Assembly: GCF_014202275.1 (NCBI RefSeq)
Contig: NZ_JACHGF010000002.1
Coordinates: 558,001 to 622,000 of the forward strand
Direction: 5' to 3'
Length of the DNA: 64,000 nucleotides
Source of the DNA: Rhabdobacter roseus
GTDB lineage: Bacteria > Bacteroidota > Bacteroidia > Cytophagales > Spirosomataceae
The notes under the pieces are model-generated. The model had not been told where the DNA came from, made no database searches, and saw nothing but the letters and a program-made list of their open reading frames with translations. Positions 43,269-52,251 of this stretch are shown in pieces (position 1 is the stretch's first letter; each line of letters opens with the position of its first letter). The translations under genes and the position numbers were made by a program.

Positions 43269-43604
43269 ATGCGACGTAGTGATTTAGGCGAATTTGAGGA
43301 AATCGTGTTGCTGTCCGTAGCAGCCCTGGCCCCCACGGCCTATTCGGTGCTTATTGCCGAAGAACTTGAAATGGAAACGGGCAAGTCGGTCAGTACCGGG
43401 GCGGTACACGCCGCCCTGCAACGGCTGGAACAAAAGGGGTACCTGACTTCCTACCTGGGCGAGGCCACGGCCGAGCGGGGTGGCCGCCGCAAACGGCTGT
43501 TCTCGGTTACGGCGCTCGGCGGACGGGTACTCAGTGACGTGCGCTCGGTACGCAACCGGCTCTGGGAGCGCATCGCCCCTCCCCTGCGGCTGGAATGGAG
43601 CTAA
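43269..43604 (+). CDS. PadR-family repressor
   Basis: The 111-residue product from the ATG at 43269 is a winged-helix PadR protein: LGEFEEIVLLSVAALAPTAY, SVSTGAVHAALQRLEQKGYL as recognition helix and RRKRLFSVTALGGRVL as wing. An upstream open frame that adds 35 hydrophobic residues is rejected because it lacks homology. The gene opens a PadR-permease-permease operon, an arrangement widespread in Cytophagales where PadR probably represses the transporter genes in response to envelope stress or drugs. Confidence 0.92.
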   Translation: MRRSDLGEFEEIVLLSVAALAPTAYSVLIAEELEMETGKSVSTGAVHAALQRLEQKGYLTSYLGEATAERGGRRKRLFSVTALGGRVLSDVRSVRNRLWERIAPPLRLEWS

Positions 43605-43676
43605 AAGAGGTAGTTTCGATCGGAGGCCAATATTGTAAACCATTCCTATCCATTGGGTAAAGCCAGCCTTAAAACC

Positions 43677-46376
43677 ATGAACCCAAAATCCTTTGAACCA
43701 CCCCGTTGGCTGGATCGCCTGCTGAACTGGCTCGTAGCGCCGCACCTGCGCGAGGAGGTACTCGGCGACCTGCACGAGCGCTACGCCCGGCGCGTCCGGC
43801 GGCTGGGCGAGCGCCGGGCCCGCAGCGGCTACTGGCGTGAGGTACTGGCCTACCTACGTCCCCGCTTTATCAAACGACAACCTAACCCATACCCTCAACC
43901 CAATCAAACAGCCATGATTCGTAACTACCTTAAAATTGCCTGGCGGACGCTGAGCCGGAACAAGCTCTATACCGCTCTGAATGTGGCGGGACTTACCTTC
44001 GGGATCAGCTGCTTTCTGCTGATTGGACTCTACCTTTTTGACGAACTCACCTTCGATCAACAGCACAGCCAGGCGAAACGTATATACAGGGCCATCCAGC
44101 ACAAGAAAACGCCCACCGACGAACTGACCATTGCGGCATCGAGCTACAAGGTATCCGAAGAATCGAGAAAAAGCATTGGCGAAATTGAAAACTCCGCCCG
44201 AATCCTCCGGACCGGCAGGGCCAACCTCACCAACCCGGAAAATAAAAATACCTTTCAGGAAACGGTGATGTTTGCCAACGCTGGCTTGATGAAAGTGTTC
44301 GACTTCGAAGCCGTAGACGGCGATACCAAAACCGGTTTGGATGAACCCAACTCCATCGTGCTCGTCGAAGAACTGGCGCAACGCTTGTTCAACAGCACGC
44401 AGGTGGTTGGCAAGACCGTCGAATTTGAGTTTTTTTCAAACAAACCGCTGACCATTACCGCGGTCCTGAAAAACCATCCCCGCAATTCTAGCTTCGATTT
44501 CAAACTAGCGGTTTCGGAAGCGACCATCAGCAACACCGATGACTTTGCTCAATGGACCGCAGACTGGGCCGCTCAGGATTTTATGACTTTCTTTTTGCTA
44601 AAAGAGCAGGCCAGGCCATCGGTAGTGGCCGATAAGATCACCCAGCTACTCACTACCAATGCGAAATTGGAGCCAGGTACCTCCCTAAACTATTCGTTGC
44701 AGCCGCTGGCCGATATCCATTTATATTCGGAAGGCATTGTTGATAGCGCCCGAAACTCCAACGTGGAAGCCATGAGCCAGGGCGTGTTGCTGTACGTCAA
44801 AATCTTTGCGATCGTTGCCCTTTTCGTACTGCTCATCGCCTGCATCAACTACATGAACCTGGCGACGGCGCGGGCTTCTAACCGCTCGAAGGAGATTGGC
44901 GTTCGGAAAGCCAGCGGAGCGTTTCAGAGCCACATCATCCATCAGTTTCTGACCGAGTCGCTGGTCGTCACTATCATTTCTTTTGTTTTGGCTTTAATGT
45001 TCGTTAATGTACTGCTTCCTTCTTTCAATGCTTTTACCAACAAGGAACTCTCGCTGGGAATCCACACCGACTACCGAATCTGGCTTTATGCGTTTCTGGC
45101 CCTGGTGGTCACAGGCCTGCTGTCGGGTAGTTATCCTTCCCTACTTTTATCCCGGTTCAAGCCGCTTTCGTTACTAAAAAATCTGAAAACCCAGCCCAAA
45201 GGTAGTTGGTCCATACGGCAAGGGTTGGTGGTGTTCCAGTTTACCATTTCGGTAGTGATGATGGTGGCCACGATTGTGCTTTTCCAGCAGGTGCGGTTTG
45301 CCACTACCAAAAACCTGGGTTTTAATCAGGAGTTGCTGCTGGTGGTGGACATCAACAGTCGTAAAATTCGGAGTGCAGCCGAAACAATTAAAACCGAATT
45401 TAGCCGAATCCCGTCGGTCCAAAACGTAGCGGCGACTTCCCGCGTACCGGGCGAATGGAAGATGATCCCGACGGTAAAAATCAGGGAAGTCGGCAAAACC
45501 GAGGAACATCAGATCGCCTACCTGATCGGAGCCGACGAAAATTTTGCCCGGACTTTTGAAGTACAGCTGCTGAACGGTCGAAATTTTGCGGGAAAGGGCG
45601 ATTCGGCCTCGGTACTGCTCAACGAAACCGCCGCCCGGCTACTGGGTATCACCCAAGCTACCGAGCAACTGGTGGAGATACCTTCCCGCGCCATGGCAGG
45701 AAATTACCAACCTCTCAATGACGACAGAAAACCCTTTTCGGCCCGGGTTGTCGGTATTGTCAAGGATTTCCATTTTCAGTCGTTACGCGAGAAAATAGCC
45801 CCCATGGTGTTAGCGTACGAAAACAATCCGGTGCATCCAATTGACTACTATACGGCCCGCATCGAGGGAGAGGACATACCGGCCACGCTGGAAAAAATGA
45901 ATGCGGTGCTGACCCACATTGACCCAACTCATCTGCTCGAATACCATTTTCTGGATGAACAATTGGCTAGGTTTTACGCCGAAGACCAGCGCCGGGGTAC
46001 CTTGTTGATTTGGGTGGCCTTGGCGACCATTTTCATTGCCTGTCTCGGTCTTTTTGGGCTAGCCACCTATGCCGCCGAACAGCGCATCAAGGAGATCGGC
46101 GTACGTAAGGTACTGGGAGCCAGTATTTTTAATCTCACGGCTCTGCTCTCAAAAGATTTTCTAAAATTGGTGTTCATTGCGAATGGCATTGCCTTTCCGC
46201 TGGCTTGGTGGGCCACGTCAAAATGGCTCGAAGAATTTGCGTACCATATTCAGCCCGCGTGGTGGGTGTTTGCGGTTTCGGGCATATTGTCCGTGGCCAT
46301 TGCCCTAGCCACCGTCAGCTTCCAGGCCATCAGAGCGGCCCTGATGAACCCAGCCAAAAGCTTGCAGAGTGAATGA
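43677..46376 (+). CDS. FtsX/MacB-like ABC permease with N-terminal prefix domain (first of two)
   Basis: The 899-residue product begins with a roughly 75-residue prefix (PPRWLDRLLNWLVAPHLREE, LGDLHERYARRVR) and then has the architecture of a tandem FtsX permease: TM1, a large MacB_PCD periplasmic domain, three helices with LLIACINYMNLATA and RSKEIGVRKASGA, then a second PCD and three helices with LFGLATYAAEQRIKEIGVRK. No ATP-binding domain is present, so an ATPase must be encoded elsewhere. The 4-nt overlap with the next gene shows one operon. The prefix is nearly identical to that of the second permease at DNA level, unlike the middle. Confidence 0.92.
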   Translation: MNPKSFEPPRWLDRLLNWLVAPHLREEVLGDLHERYARRVRRLGERRARSGYWREVLAYLRPRFIKRQPNPYPQPNQTAMIRNYLKIAWRTLSRNKLYTALNVAGLTFGISCFLLIGLYLFDELTFDQQHSQAKRIYRAIQHKKTPTDELTIAASSYKVSEESRKSIGEIENSARILRTGRANLTNPENKNTFQETVMFANAGLMKVFDFEAVDGDTKTGLDEPNSIVLVEELAQRLFNSTQVVGKTVEFEFFSNKPLTITAVLKNHPRNSSFDFKLAVSEATISNTDDFAQWTADWAAQDFMTFFLLKEQARPSVVADKITQLLTTNAKLEPGTSLNYSLQPLADIHLYSEGIVDSARNSNVEAMSQGVLLYVKIFAIVALFVLLIACINYMNLATARASNRSKEIGVRKASGAFQSHIIHQFLTESLVVTIISFVLALMFVNVLLPSFNAFTNKELSLGIHTDYRIWLYAFLALVVTGLLSGSYPSLLLSRFKPLSLLKNLKTQPKGSWSIRQGLVVFQFTISVVMMVATIVLFQQVRFATTKNLGFNQELLLVVDINSRKIRSAAETIKTEFSRIPSVQNVAATSRVPGEWKMIPTVKIREVGKTEEHQIAYLIGADENFARTFEVQLLNGRNFAGKGDSASVLLNETAARLLGITQATEQLVEIPSRAMAGNYQPLNDDRKPFSARVVGIVKDFHFQSLREKIAPMVLAYENNPVHPIDYYTARIEGEDIPATLEKMNAVLTHIDPTHLLEYHFLDEQLARFYAEDQRRGTLLIWVALATIFIACLGLFGLATYAAEQRIKEIGVRKVLGASIFNLTALLSKDFLKLVFIANGIAFPLAWWATSKWLEEFAYHIQPAWWVFAVSGILSVAIALATVSFQAIRAALMNPAKSLQSE

Positions 46377-49006
46377 AAACACCACCCCCGCCCCGCTGGC
46401 TTGACCGCCTACTCAATTGGCTCGTGGCACCGCACCTGCGCGAGGAGGTACTCGGCGACCTCCACGAGCGCTATGCCCGGCGCGTCCGGCGGCTTGGCGA
46501 ACGCCAAGCCCGCAGCGGCTACTGGCGCGAGGTACTGGCCTACCTACGGCCCCGCTTTATCAAACGACAACCTAACGAATACCCTCAACCAAACCCCATA
46601 GCCATGTTAACTACCTACCTTAAAATTGCCTGGCGGAATATAAGGTTCTCCAAAACCTTCTCTCTGATCAATGGATTCGGCCTGACGCTAGGTATTTCCT
46701 GCTCCTTACTGGTTTTTCTGGTGATCATGCACGAAACCAGCTATGACAGGCAGCACAAAAACGCCGACCGCATCTTCCGGGTCGAAACCATGAACAAGAA
46801 TTATGCTACTCCTCATGCCGGGACATATACCGAACTGAGTAGTGTGTTGAAAGAAGCGCCTGAATTTGAGGCCGTGGTACCTATCTGGAACGAGTGGGGG
46901 CGCGGTTTGTCGATTCCTGCCTCAGGAGATTCTTTTAAAGAGCGTATCGCCTTTGTTGATCCGGCAATCTTTCAACTGCTCGATTATCGATGGGTAGCGG
47001 GAGATGCCCCTTCCGCGCTTTCGCAGCCTAATAGGGTGGTTTTGACGGAGTCCTATGCGAAGAAGTTTTTTGGCACCACCGATGCCATCGGGAAAACGAT
47101 TCGCTACGATAACAGCCAGGATTTGCAGGTAGCGGGCGTACTGGAAGATTACCCGGTGACCACGAATTTCCCCTTCGACGTACTGGTTTCTTTCCCCACC
47201 TTGAAGCGTGTGAACCCCGGCTATGATTCGCATGGTTGGACGGGCTTTGGTGACAACCATCAAATCTATGTGCTATTAAAATCTGCTTTCCAACCGCAGC
47301 AATTAGCAAAACGATTTCATGACATTCAGGTCAAATACCAGAAAGACCCCAAGACGGTTGAGAATCAACAATTCGTTCTGAACCCGCTTTCCGAAGTCCA
47401 CTATGCGTACAACCTGAGCGGTCGGCAGGCCAATCCCAAACTTCTGCGAATGCTGGGTCTGATCGGGGTGTTCGTGCTCCTGATCGCCTGCATCAATTTT
47501 ATTAACCTCACGACCGCCCAAACTCTCAAGCGAGCCAAAGAAATCGGGGTCAGGAAGGCGGTTGGTAGTAGCCGGGGCTCGCTTATGATCCAATTCATGG
47601 CTGAGGCCGGGCTGGTTACTTTCCTGGCTTCGCTGACGTCGGTAGTTATAGCCTGGCTGCTGCTGCCTTTCATCGCTTCCCTAATGGGACTACCCCTGCA
47701 TACCACCGATCTGTTTACGTGGAAAACCGGCGCGTTTTTGGTCGCCATACTGGGGCTTACTACCTTATTAACTGGGGCATATCCAGCATTCCGTCTGTCG
47801 GGCATGCCGCCCATTTGGGCGCTAAAAAGCAATAAGCTGCCGCAGGGCGAGCGCCGCATTTCGTTGCGCCAGGGGCTGGTGGTGGTGCAATTCACCATTT
47901 CTATGATCTTGATGAGCTGTGCTTTGTTTACCAACCGTCAAGTGTCTTTTTTCCAACAAGCCGACCTTGGATTTAATAAAAACGCCATCATCACCGTGAG
48001 CCTCCCCGAAAACCAGCCCGAGAAACTACGGTCGCTCCGCGTACAGTTGATGGAATCGCCCCAGATCAAAGAGGTCAGCTATTCGTTCAACAGCGCCTCG
48101 GCGGAAAGCAACTGGATGCAAGGGATACAATACCGCGAAAACGCTGAAATAAAGGAAGTTAGAACACAGATAAAAATGGGAGACGCCCATTTTCTCGACA
48201 CGTACTGTATTCAGCTCCTGGCCGGCGAAAAACTTCAGGATGCGGATACGTTGTCTGCTTTGCCAAAAGTACTGGTCAACGAAATTTTTCTCCAGCGGGT
48301 GGGGATTTCTAATCCCGAGGCGGCTCTAGGCCAGAAAGTATACTTCGGAGATGGGTCCCAACTGGCAATCATCAAGGGCGTAGTCAAAAACTTCCACGTC
48401 AATTCCTTGCACCAGAAAATAGACCCGACCCTGATTCAGGTTGTTCCCAACCATTTCTATCAGGCCGGCATTAAGCTGCAAAGCGAAAAACCAACCCCAC
48501 AGGCCATTCAAACCGCGCTAACTACCCTTGTAAAGGCTTGGAAGACTACCTTCCCCCATGAGGTTTTTGAATACAAATTTCTAGACGACACGCTGGCTCA
48601 GGCGTATCATAATGAGGCCAGAACGGTACAACTCATTGAAGCCTCGACGCTGGTTGCCATTCTGATCGCCTGCCTGGGTTTATTCGGGCTGGCCACGTTT
48701 ACGGCTGAGCAACGCACCAAAGAAATCGGGGTTCGGAAAGTCCTGGGGGCCTCGGTGGCTAGCCTTGTTTCCCTGATCACTAAAGATTTTCTGAAACTAG
48801 TTCTGCTGGCTGGATTCATTGCTGCGCCCATTGCCTGGTACGCCATGAGGCAGTGGTTACAGAATTTCGAGTTTAAAACCGAAATCAATGGGTGGGTATT
48901 TGCTCTAACCGTTTTGCTAATGGGGAGTATTGCCCTGGCCACCGTCAGCTTCCAGGCCATCAGAGCGGCCCTGATGAACCCGGTGAAAAGCTTGCGCTCG
49001 GAATAA
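46373..49006 (+). CDS. FtsX/MacB-like ABC permease with N-terminal prefix domain (second of two)
   Basis: The 877-residue product has the same layout as the preceding permease: prefix, TM1 (FSLINGFGLTLGISCSLLVF), periplasmic domain, LLIACINFINLTTA with KRAKEIGVRKAVG, second periplasmic domain, and LFGLATFTAEQRTKEIGVRK near the end. The ATGA overlap with the upstream gene suggests translational coupling and perhaps a heterodimer. Sequence identity to its partner is high in the first 80 and last 20 codons and low between. Few RRGTACYY words occur in the middle of either gene. Confidence 0.92.
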   Translation: MKTPPPPRWLDRLLNWLVAPHLREEVLGDLHERYARRVRRLGERQARSGYWREVLAYLRPRFIKRQPNEYPQPNPIAMLTTYLKIAWRNIRFSKTFSLINGFGLTLGISCSLLVFLVIMHETSYDRQHKNADRIFRVETMNKNYATPHAGTYTELSSVLKEAPEFEAVVPIWNEWGRGLSIPASGDSFKERIAFVDPAIFQLLDYRWVAGDAPSALSQPNRVVLTESYAKKFFGTTDAIGKTIRYDNSQDLQVAGVLEDYPVTTNFPFDVLVSFPTLKRVNPGYDSHGWTGFGDNHQIYVLLKSAFQPQQLAKRFHDIQVKYQKDPKTVENQQFVLNPLSEVHYAYNLSGRQANPKLLRMLGLIGVFVLLIACINFINLTTAQTLKRAKEIGVRKAVGSSRGSLMIQFMAEAGLVTFLASLTSVVIAWLLLPFIASLMGLPLHTTDLFTWKTGAFLVAILGLTTLLTGAYPAFRLSGMPPIWALKSNKLPQGERRISLRQGLVVVQFTISMILMSCALFTNRQVSFFQQADLGFNKNAIITVSLPENQPEKLRSLRVQLMESPQIKEVSYSFNSASAESNWMQGIQYRENAEIKEVRTQIKMGDAHFLDTYCIQLLAGEKLQDADTLSALPKVLVNEIFLQRVGISNPEAALGQKVYFGDGSQLAIIKGVVKNFHVNSLHQKIDPTLIQVVPNHFYQAGIKLQSEKPTPQAIQTALTTLVKAWKTTFPHEVFEYKFLDDTLAQAYHNEARTVQLIEASTLVAILIACLGLFGLATFTAEQRTKEIGVRKVLGASVASLVSLITKDFLKLVLLAGFIAAPIAWYAMRQWLQNFEFKTEINGWVFALTVLLMGSIALATVSFQAIRAALMNPVKSLRSE

Positions 49007-49035
49007 ACTACGGAGGTACCTTCCCGAAAGTACCT

Positions 49036-49749
49036 TCAGCGCCACTGCATCAGGGCGGCGTTCAGGGCCTCTTCGACGCGCCAGCGGGGCTTATGGAAGT
49101 AGATCATGCCGTGGCCAGGCAGCATCAGGTCGGTGTCGACCCTGGCAAATTTGCGGAGTGATTCGGTGTAGATTTTTTTATCAAAATCAATGGAGCCGCT
49201 CCAGCCAAAATCGCCGCTGAGCAAGGTACCGATCACGTCGCCGCTGATGACAATGCGCCGCTGGTCCAGCGTGAAGAAAAAGGCCGTGCAGCCCATGCTG
49301 TGGCCCGGCAGGTGCATTACCTCAATATCCACGCCCAGCAGCGAGAGGGTTTGTCCGTCGGTCACGAGCTGGTCCACGGTCACGGGCGTGAATTCTTTGT
49401 GGTAGAGGTACCCACAGCAGCGCTCGTCGCCCGCCGCTACGGCCTCGGCAGTTTGCCGGATGGCCACGAGCTTTACGCCGCGCTGCTTGAGCAGGTGCGC
49501 GCCCCCGGCGTGGTCGTAGTGCGGGTGGGTCAGGAGGCAGTACCGGATCTCTTCTGGTGGCAGGTCCCAGTAGCGCATGTTGGCGAAGATCTGCTCCAGG
49601 GTATCGCCGCAGCCACAATCGAAGAGCAGCAGGCCTTCGGGCGTTTTCAGGATGTAGGAATTGCCGTCGTTCCAGAGCGCCCCCGGCTGATCAAACGTGA
49701 TGCCGTTGAGATCTCCCCCAACCTGGTAAAGGTTTTTAAGTACCTGCAT
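49036..49749 (-). CDS. MBL-fold metallo-hydrolase
   Basis: The 237-residue product carries the metallo-beta-lactamase motif THPHYDHAGGAHLL (HxHxDH), then LPGHSMGCTAFFF (second His) and ISGDVIG (bridging Asp), with MLPGHG at the end as the last His. It is a two-zinc hydrolase of the glyoxalase-II/lactonase type, cytoplasmic and without a signal peptide. It sits at the start of the 49-52 kb minus-strand group, but 29 bp downstream of the propeller lipoprotein gene. Substrate unknown. Confidence 0.92.
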   Translation of the reverse strand: MQVLKNLYQVGGDLNGITFDQPGALWNDGNSYILKTPEGLLLFDCGCGDTLEQIFANMRYWDLPPEEIRYCLLTHPHYDHAGGAHLLKQRGVKLVAIRQTAEAVAAGDERCCGYLYHKEFTPVTVDQLVTDGQTLSLLGVDIEVMHLPGHSMGCTAFFFTLDQRRIVISGDVIGTLLSGDFGWSGSIDFDKKIYTESLRKFARVDTDLMLPGHGMIYFHKPRWRVEEALNAALMQWR

Positions 49750-49778
49750 ACGAGGGTCTTTTTATAAAAAAAGAAAAT

Positions 49779-50735
49779 TTAGTTAGTCTTGCCCGCAGGC
49801 CAGTATACGTTCACCTCCGGGTGCATGGTGTAGAGCCGGTACCGGGTACCATCGGGCACCAGTATTCCGCTCGACGTATTGTTACCCATTATGGGGTTAC
49901 GGGGGTACTTTTCCCAGTGAATCAGGTCCTTGGATACGGCCACGTTGGTGGACCACTCCCGCCAGTCGGCGTAGGCGGTGGCGTGGTAGTAGGCGTAGTA
50001 AAGGCCCTGGTACTGCACGATCTGGTTCATGGCCACGCCGTGCTTATCCACGGCCTCGGGACCCGCGGCCAGCACGGGCTCGTCCTGCACGTTGGTCCAC
50101 ACCTTCAGGTCTTTGGAGGTAGCCAGCCAGATGGCCGCGTCGTTGCGCTCGTAGTAGAGGTACCAGGTTTTGCCCTGCTTCCAGACGGTGGGCGTACCGT
50201 AGGGCCCGGCTTCCAGCGGCTTGCCGTTCTTAAGTCGTATGTCGAGTGCGCCGCGGTCGGTCCAGTGGAGGCGGTCGGTGGAGGTGAAGAGGTGCGCTAT
50301 GTCGTCTTGGCTTTCGGCAAACATATAGTAGGTACCCTGCTCTTTCAACACGAATACATCCTCGACCCACTGGCCGGTGTGAATGGGGTTGGCGGGATGG
50401 CGCGTCCAGGCCAGGCCGTCGGCCGAGGTAGCGTAGCCCAGGTACTTGGTTTGGTCCGTTCCGGTTTTGGTGTAGCCAGTGTACCAGAGGTGGTAGCCGT
50501 CTTCTTCTTTAAGGATAAAGCCCCGCTCCCGGATGCGCTGGTCCCAGGTGTCGGTGCCCGTACCGGCAAACACCGGATTGCCCTCGTAGGGCGTAAACTG
50601 GACCAGTTCGGGCGGAAATTTCAGAGAGGTACTTTCCTCGACGGAAACGAAGCGGGGCGAGGTACTTGGCGACTTGGCACAACCCAGCAAAAGTACCCCC
50701 AGCGCGCTCAGGGCGTAGTATTTTAGCGTGTTCAT
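49779..50735 (-). CDS. Five-bladed-propeller lipoprotein, GH43/GH130-like
   Basis: The 318-residue product has lipobox LLGC (Cys19) followed by repeated blades typical of GH32/43/130-type beta-propellers: YEGNPVFAGTGTDTWDQRIR, GYHLWYTGYT, LAWTRHPANPI, TYYMFAESQDDIAHLFTSTD, TWYLYYERNDAAIWLATSKD, and IHWEKYPRNPI. Acidic residues at blade ends (for example in WVEDVF and GPYGTPT) could be catalytic. A role in trimming oligosaccharides in the periplasm is plausible. It starts 6 bp after the phosphatase gene, so the two are an operon. Confidence 0.82.
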   Translation of the reverse strand: MNTLKYYALSALGVLLLGCAKSPSTSPRFVSVEESTSLKFPPELVQFTPYEGNPVFAGTGTDTWDQRIRERGFILKEEDGYHLWYTGYTKTGTDQTKYLGYATSADGLAWTRHPANPIHTGQWVEDVFVLKEQGTYYMFAESQDDIAHLFTSTDRLHWTDRGALDIRLKNGKPLEAGPYGTPTVWKQGKTWYLYYERNDAAIWLATSKDLKVWTNVQDEPVLAAGPEAVDKHGVAMNQIVQYQGLYYAYYHATAYADWREWSTNVAVSKDLIHWEKYPRNPIMGNNTSSGILVPDGTRYRLYTMHPEVNVYWPAGKTN

Positions 50736-50741
50736 GGTGTA

Positions 50742-52067
50742 TTAATTGCGTTCGGCTACGTCTTCGGGTATGCGGTTGACGAGCTTGTTGTTCGCGCCTT
50801 TTTGTTTGATCAGTTCGAAGGCGTCGTAAAGCTCACCGGTGGCCGTATAGGTATAAAAGGAAAGTGTGTCGCCGTCTACTTCCACGACGTGAAAAAGCTG
50901 GGTATAAATAGCCGCCCGATCCATCCAGGGAGCCTTATCGACGTTGGAATTGGTCATTTTTGGTCCACTCACCGACACCACGTACATGGTACCCGAGCGC
51001 GCGCCTTTTTCCTGCATCGGGATGTTGAACATACCGCGGGCGTAGGTGTGGTCGTGCCCCTGAAGCACCAGATCTACCTTGTATTTATCAAAAAGCGGCT
51101 TGAAGGTTTCACGCATACGCTTGTTGTCGCGGGTCGTTTTGGGCGAAACAATGGGGTGATGAAAGGTAATGCAGGTCCAGGTATTGGGATTATTTTTCAA
51201 AATACCCTCCAGCCAGTCGCGCTGGCTTTTCAGGTGTGCGTCCGACACTTCTACCTGGTCCGAATTAAGCGAAATGAAGCGCATGCCCTGAATATCGGCG
51301 TAGTAGCAGGTTTCTTCCAGCCCCTTGGGACCATTCTCGGGCAGCGTAAATTGCGGCCGCCAGAACACCGAGGTAGTGTTGAGGCCGTTAGCATCCTCGA
51401 AATGGTCGTGGTTGCCGGGCGTGGGAAAGGCCGGGATCATGCTGTGAATGAAGCCGCCGCCCTGAAACCAGTCGCCCCACTCTACGTCGCGGTTGGCGCG
51501 GTTGATCAGGTCTCCGGCGTACATCATCAGCCGGGCTTCGGGCGCTTTGGTAAAAGCCTCCCGCGCCACCCGCGACCACAATGAGCGGATGTTGGTCTGG
51601 ACGTCGCCGTAGTAAATAAAAGAAAATTTTTCGCCCGGTTTTCCCGCCGTCGTGAAGTGTATCCACTCGCTCCAGTGCTCGCCCTGCCCCACGCGGTAGG
51701 CGTACTTGGTATTGGGTTGTAGTTTTTCAAAAACGACGGAATGGTAGTGGGCCGTAGGGGTATCCTGCCACGTCAGCTTTTCGGTGCGGGCCTGCAGGCG
51801 CTGGGCCTTTTCCACAAAACGCGGGTCAGCCTCGGCCAGGGCTATCTCGGCGAAGCTCTCCGTAACTACCTCACTGGTACGCCAGTTTACCGCCACGGAG
51901 GTGGAAGGGTCTTGCGTGACGTTGAGTACCAGTCGGTCTGGCATCTGGGTAGGTAGGTACGGGTTTCCGGCGACCTGCGCGCGCAGGCTCAGGCTACTCA
52001 GCAGCAAGCCCGCCCACAGGCCGTGCCGGAGCTTTACGCGAAAAGAAAAGGAAGAAAAAGGCAACAT
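50742..52067 (-). CDS. Secreted purple-acid-phosphatase-like metallophosphoesterase
   Basis: The 441-residue product has a signal peptide, then an N-terminal fibronectin-III-like domain of purple acid phosphatases (PDRLVLNVTQDPSTSVAVNW, LQPNTKYAYRVG). The dinuclear metal site of the calcineurin fold follows: YYGDVQ, YAGDLI, PTPGNHDHFED, FHHPIVSP and LQGHDHTYARG. It hydrolyses phosphomonoesters or diesters outside the inner membrane. The downstream propeller gene begins 6 bp after the stop, which suggests joint use on a phosphorylated glycan, as inference. Confidence 0.9.
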   Translation of the reverse strand: MLPFSSFSFRVKLRHGLWAGLLLSSLSLRAQVAGNPYLPTQMPDRLVLNVTQDPSTSVAVNWRTSEVVTESFAEIALAEADPRFVEKAQRLQARTEKLTWQDTPTAHYHSVVFEKLQPNTKYAYRVGQGEHWSEWIHFTTAGKPGEKFSFIYYGDVQTNIRSLWSRVAREAFTKAPEARLMMYAGDLINRANRDVEWGDWFQGGGFIHSMIPAFPTPGNHDHFEDANGLNTTSVFWRPQFTLPENGPKGLEETCYYADIQGMRFISLNSDQVEVSDAHLKSQRDWLEGILKNNPNTWTCITFHHPIVSPKTTRDNKRMRETFKPLFDKYKVDLVLQGHDHTYARGMFNIPMQEKGARSGTMYVVSVSGPKMTNSNVDKAPWMDRAAIYTQLFHVVEVDGDTLSFYTYTATGELYDAFELIKQKGANNKLVNRIPEDVAERN

Positions 52068-52083
52068 AGACGAATGAATTCGG

Positions 52084-52240
52084 GTACTGGGAAGAGGTAC
52101 CTTTAGCCGCGTCAGCGGTACTAGCGGGTACTTTTTTATACTGGTAATACGGACATTTTAAGTAAATAGACTACCCAAGGTACTTCTAGAATACAAACCA
52201 AGGTACTTTTAAAGCCCGGTACCCGCAAGGTACTTCGTCA
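52084..52240. repeat. Divergent spacer packed with GTAC words
   Basis: Eight GTAC sequences lie in about 160 bp, five of them full RRGTACYY (AGGTACCT, GGGTACTT, AGGTACTT three times). The spacer separates the phosphatase and esterase genes, which are transcribed away from it, so it must also hold two promoters. Confidence 0.8.
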
Positions 52241-52251
52241 TTTTTCTAGCT

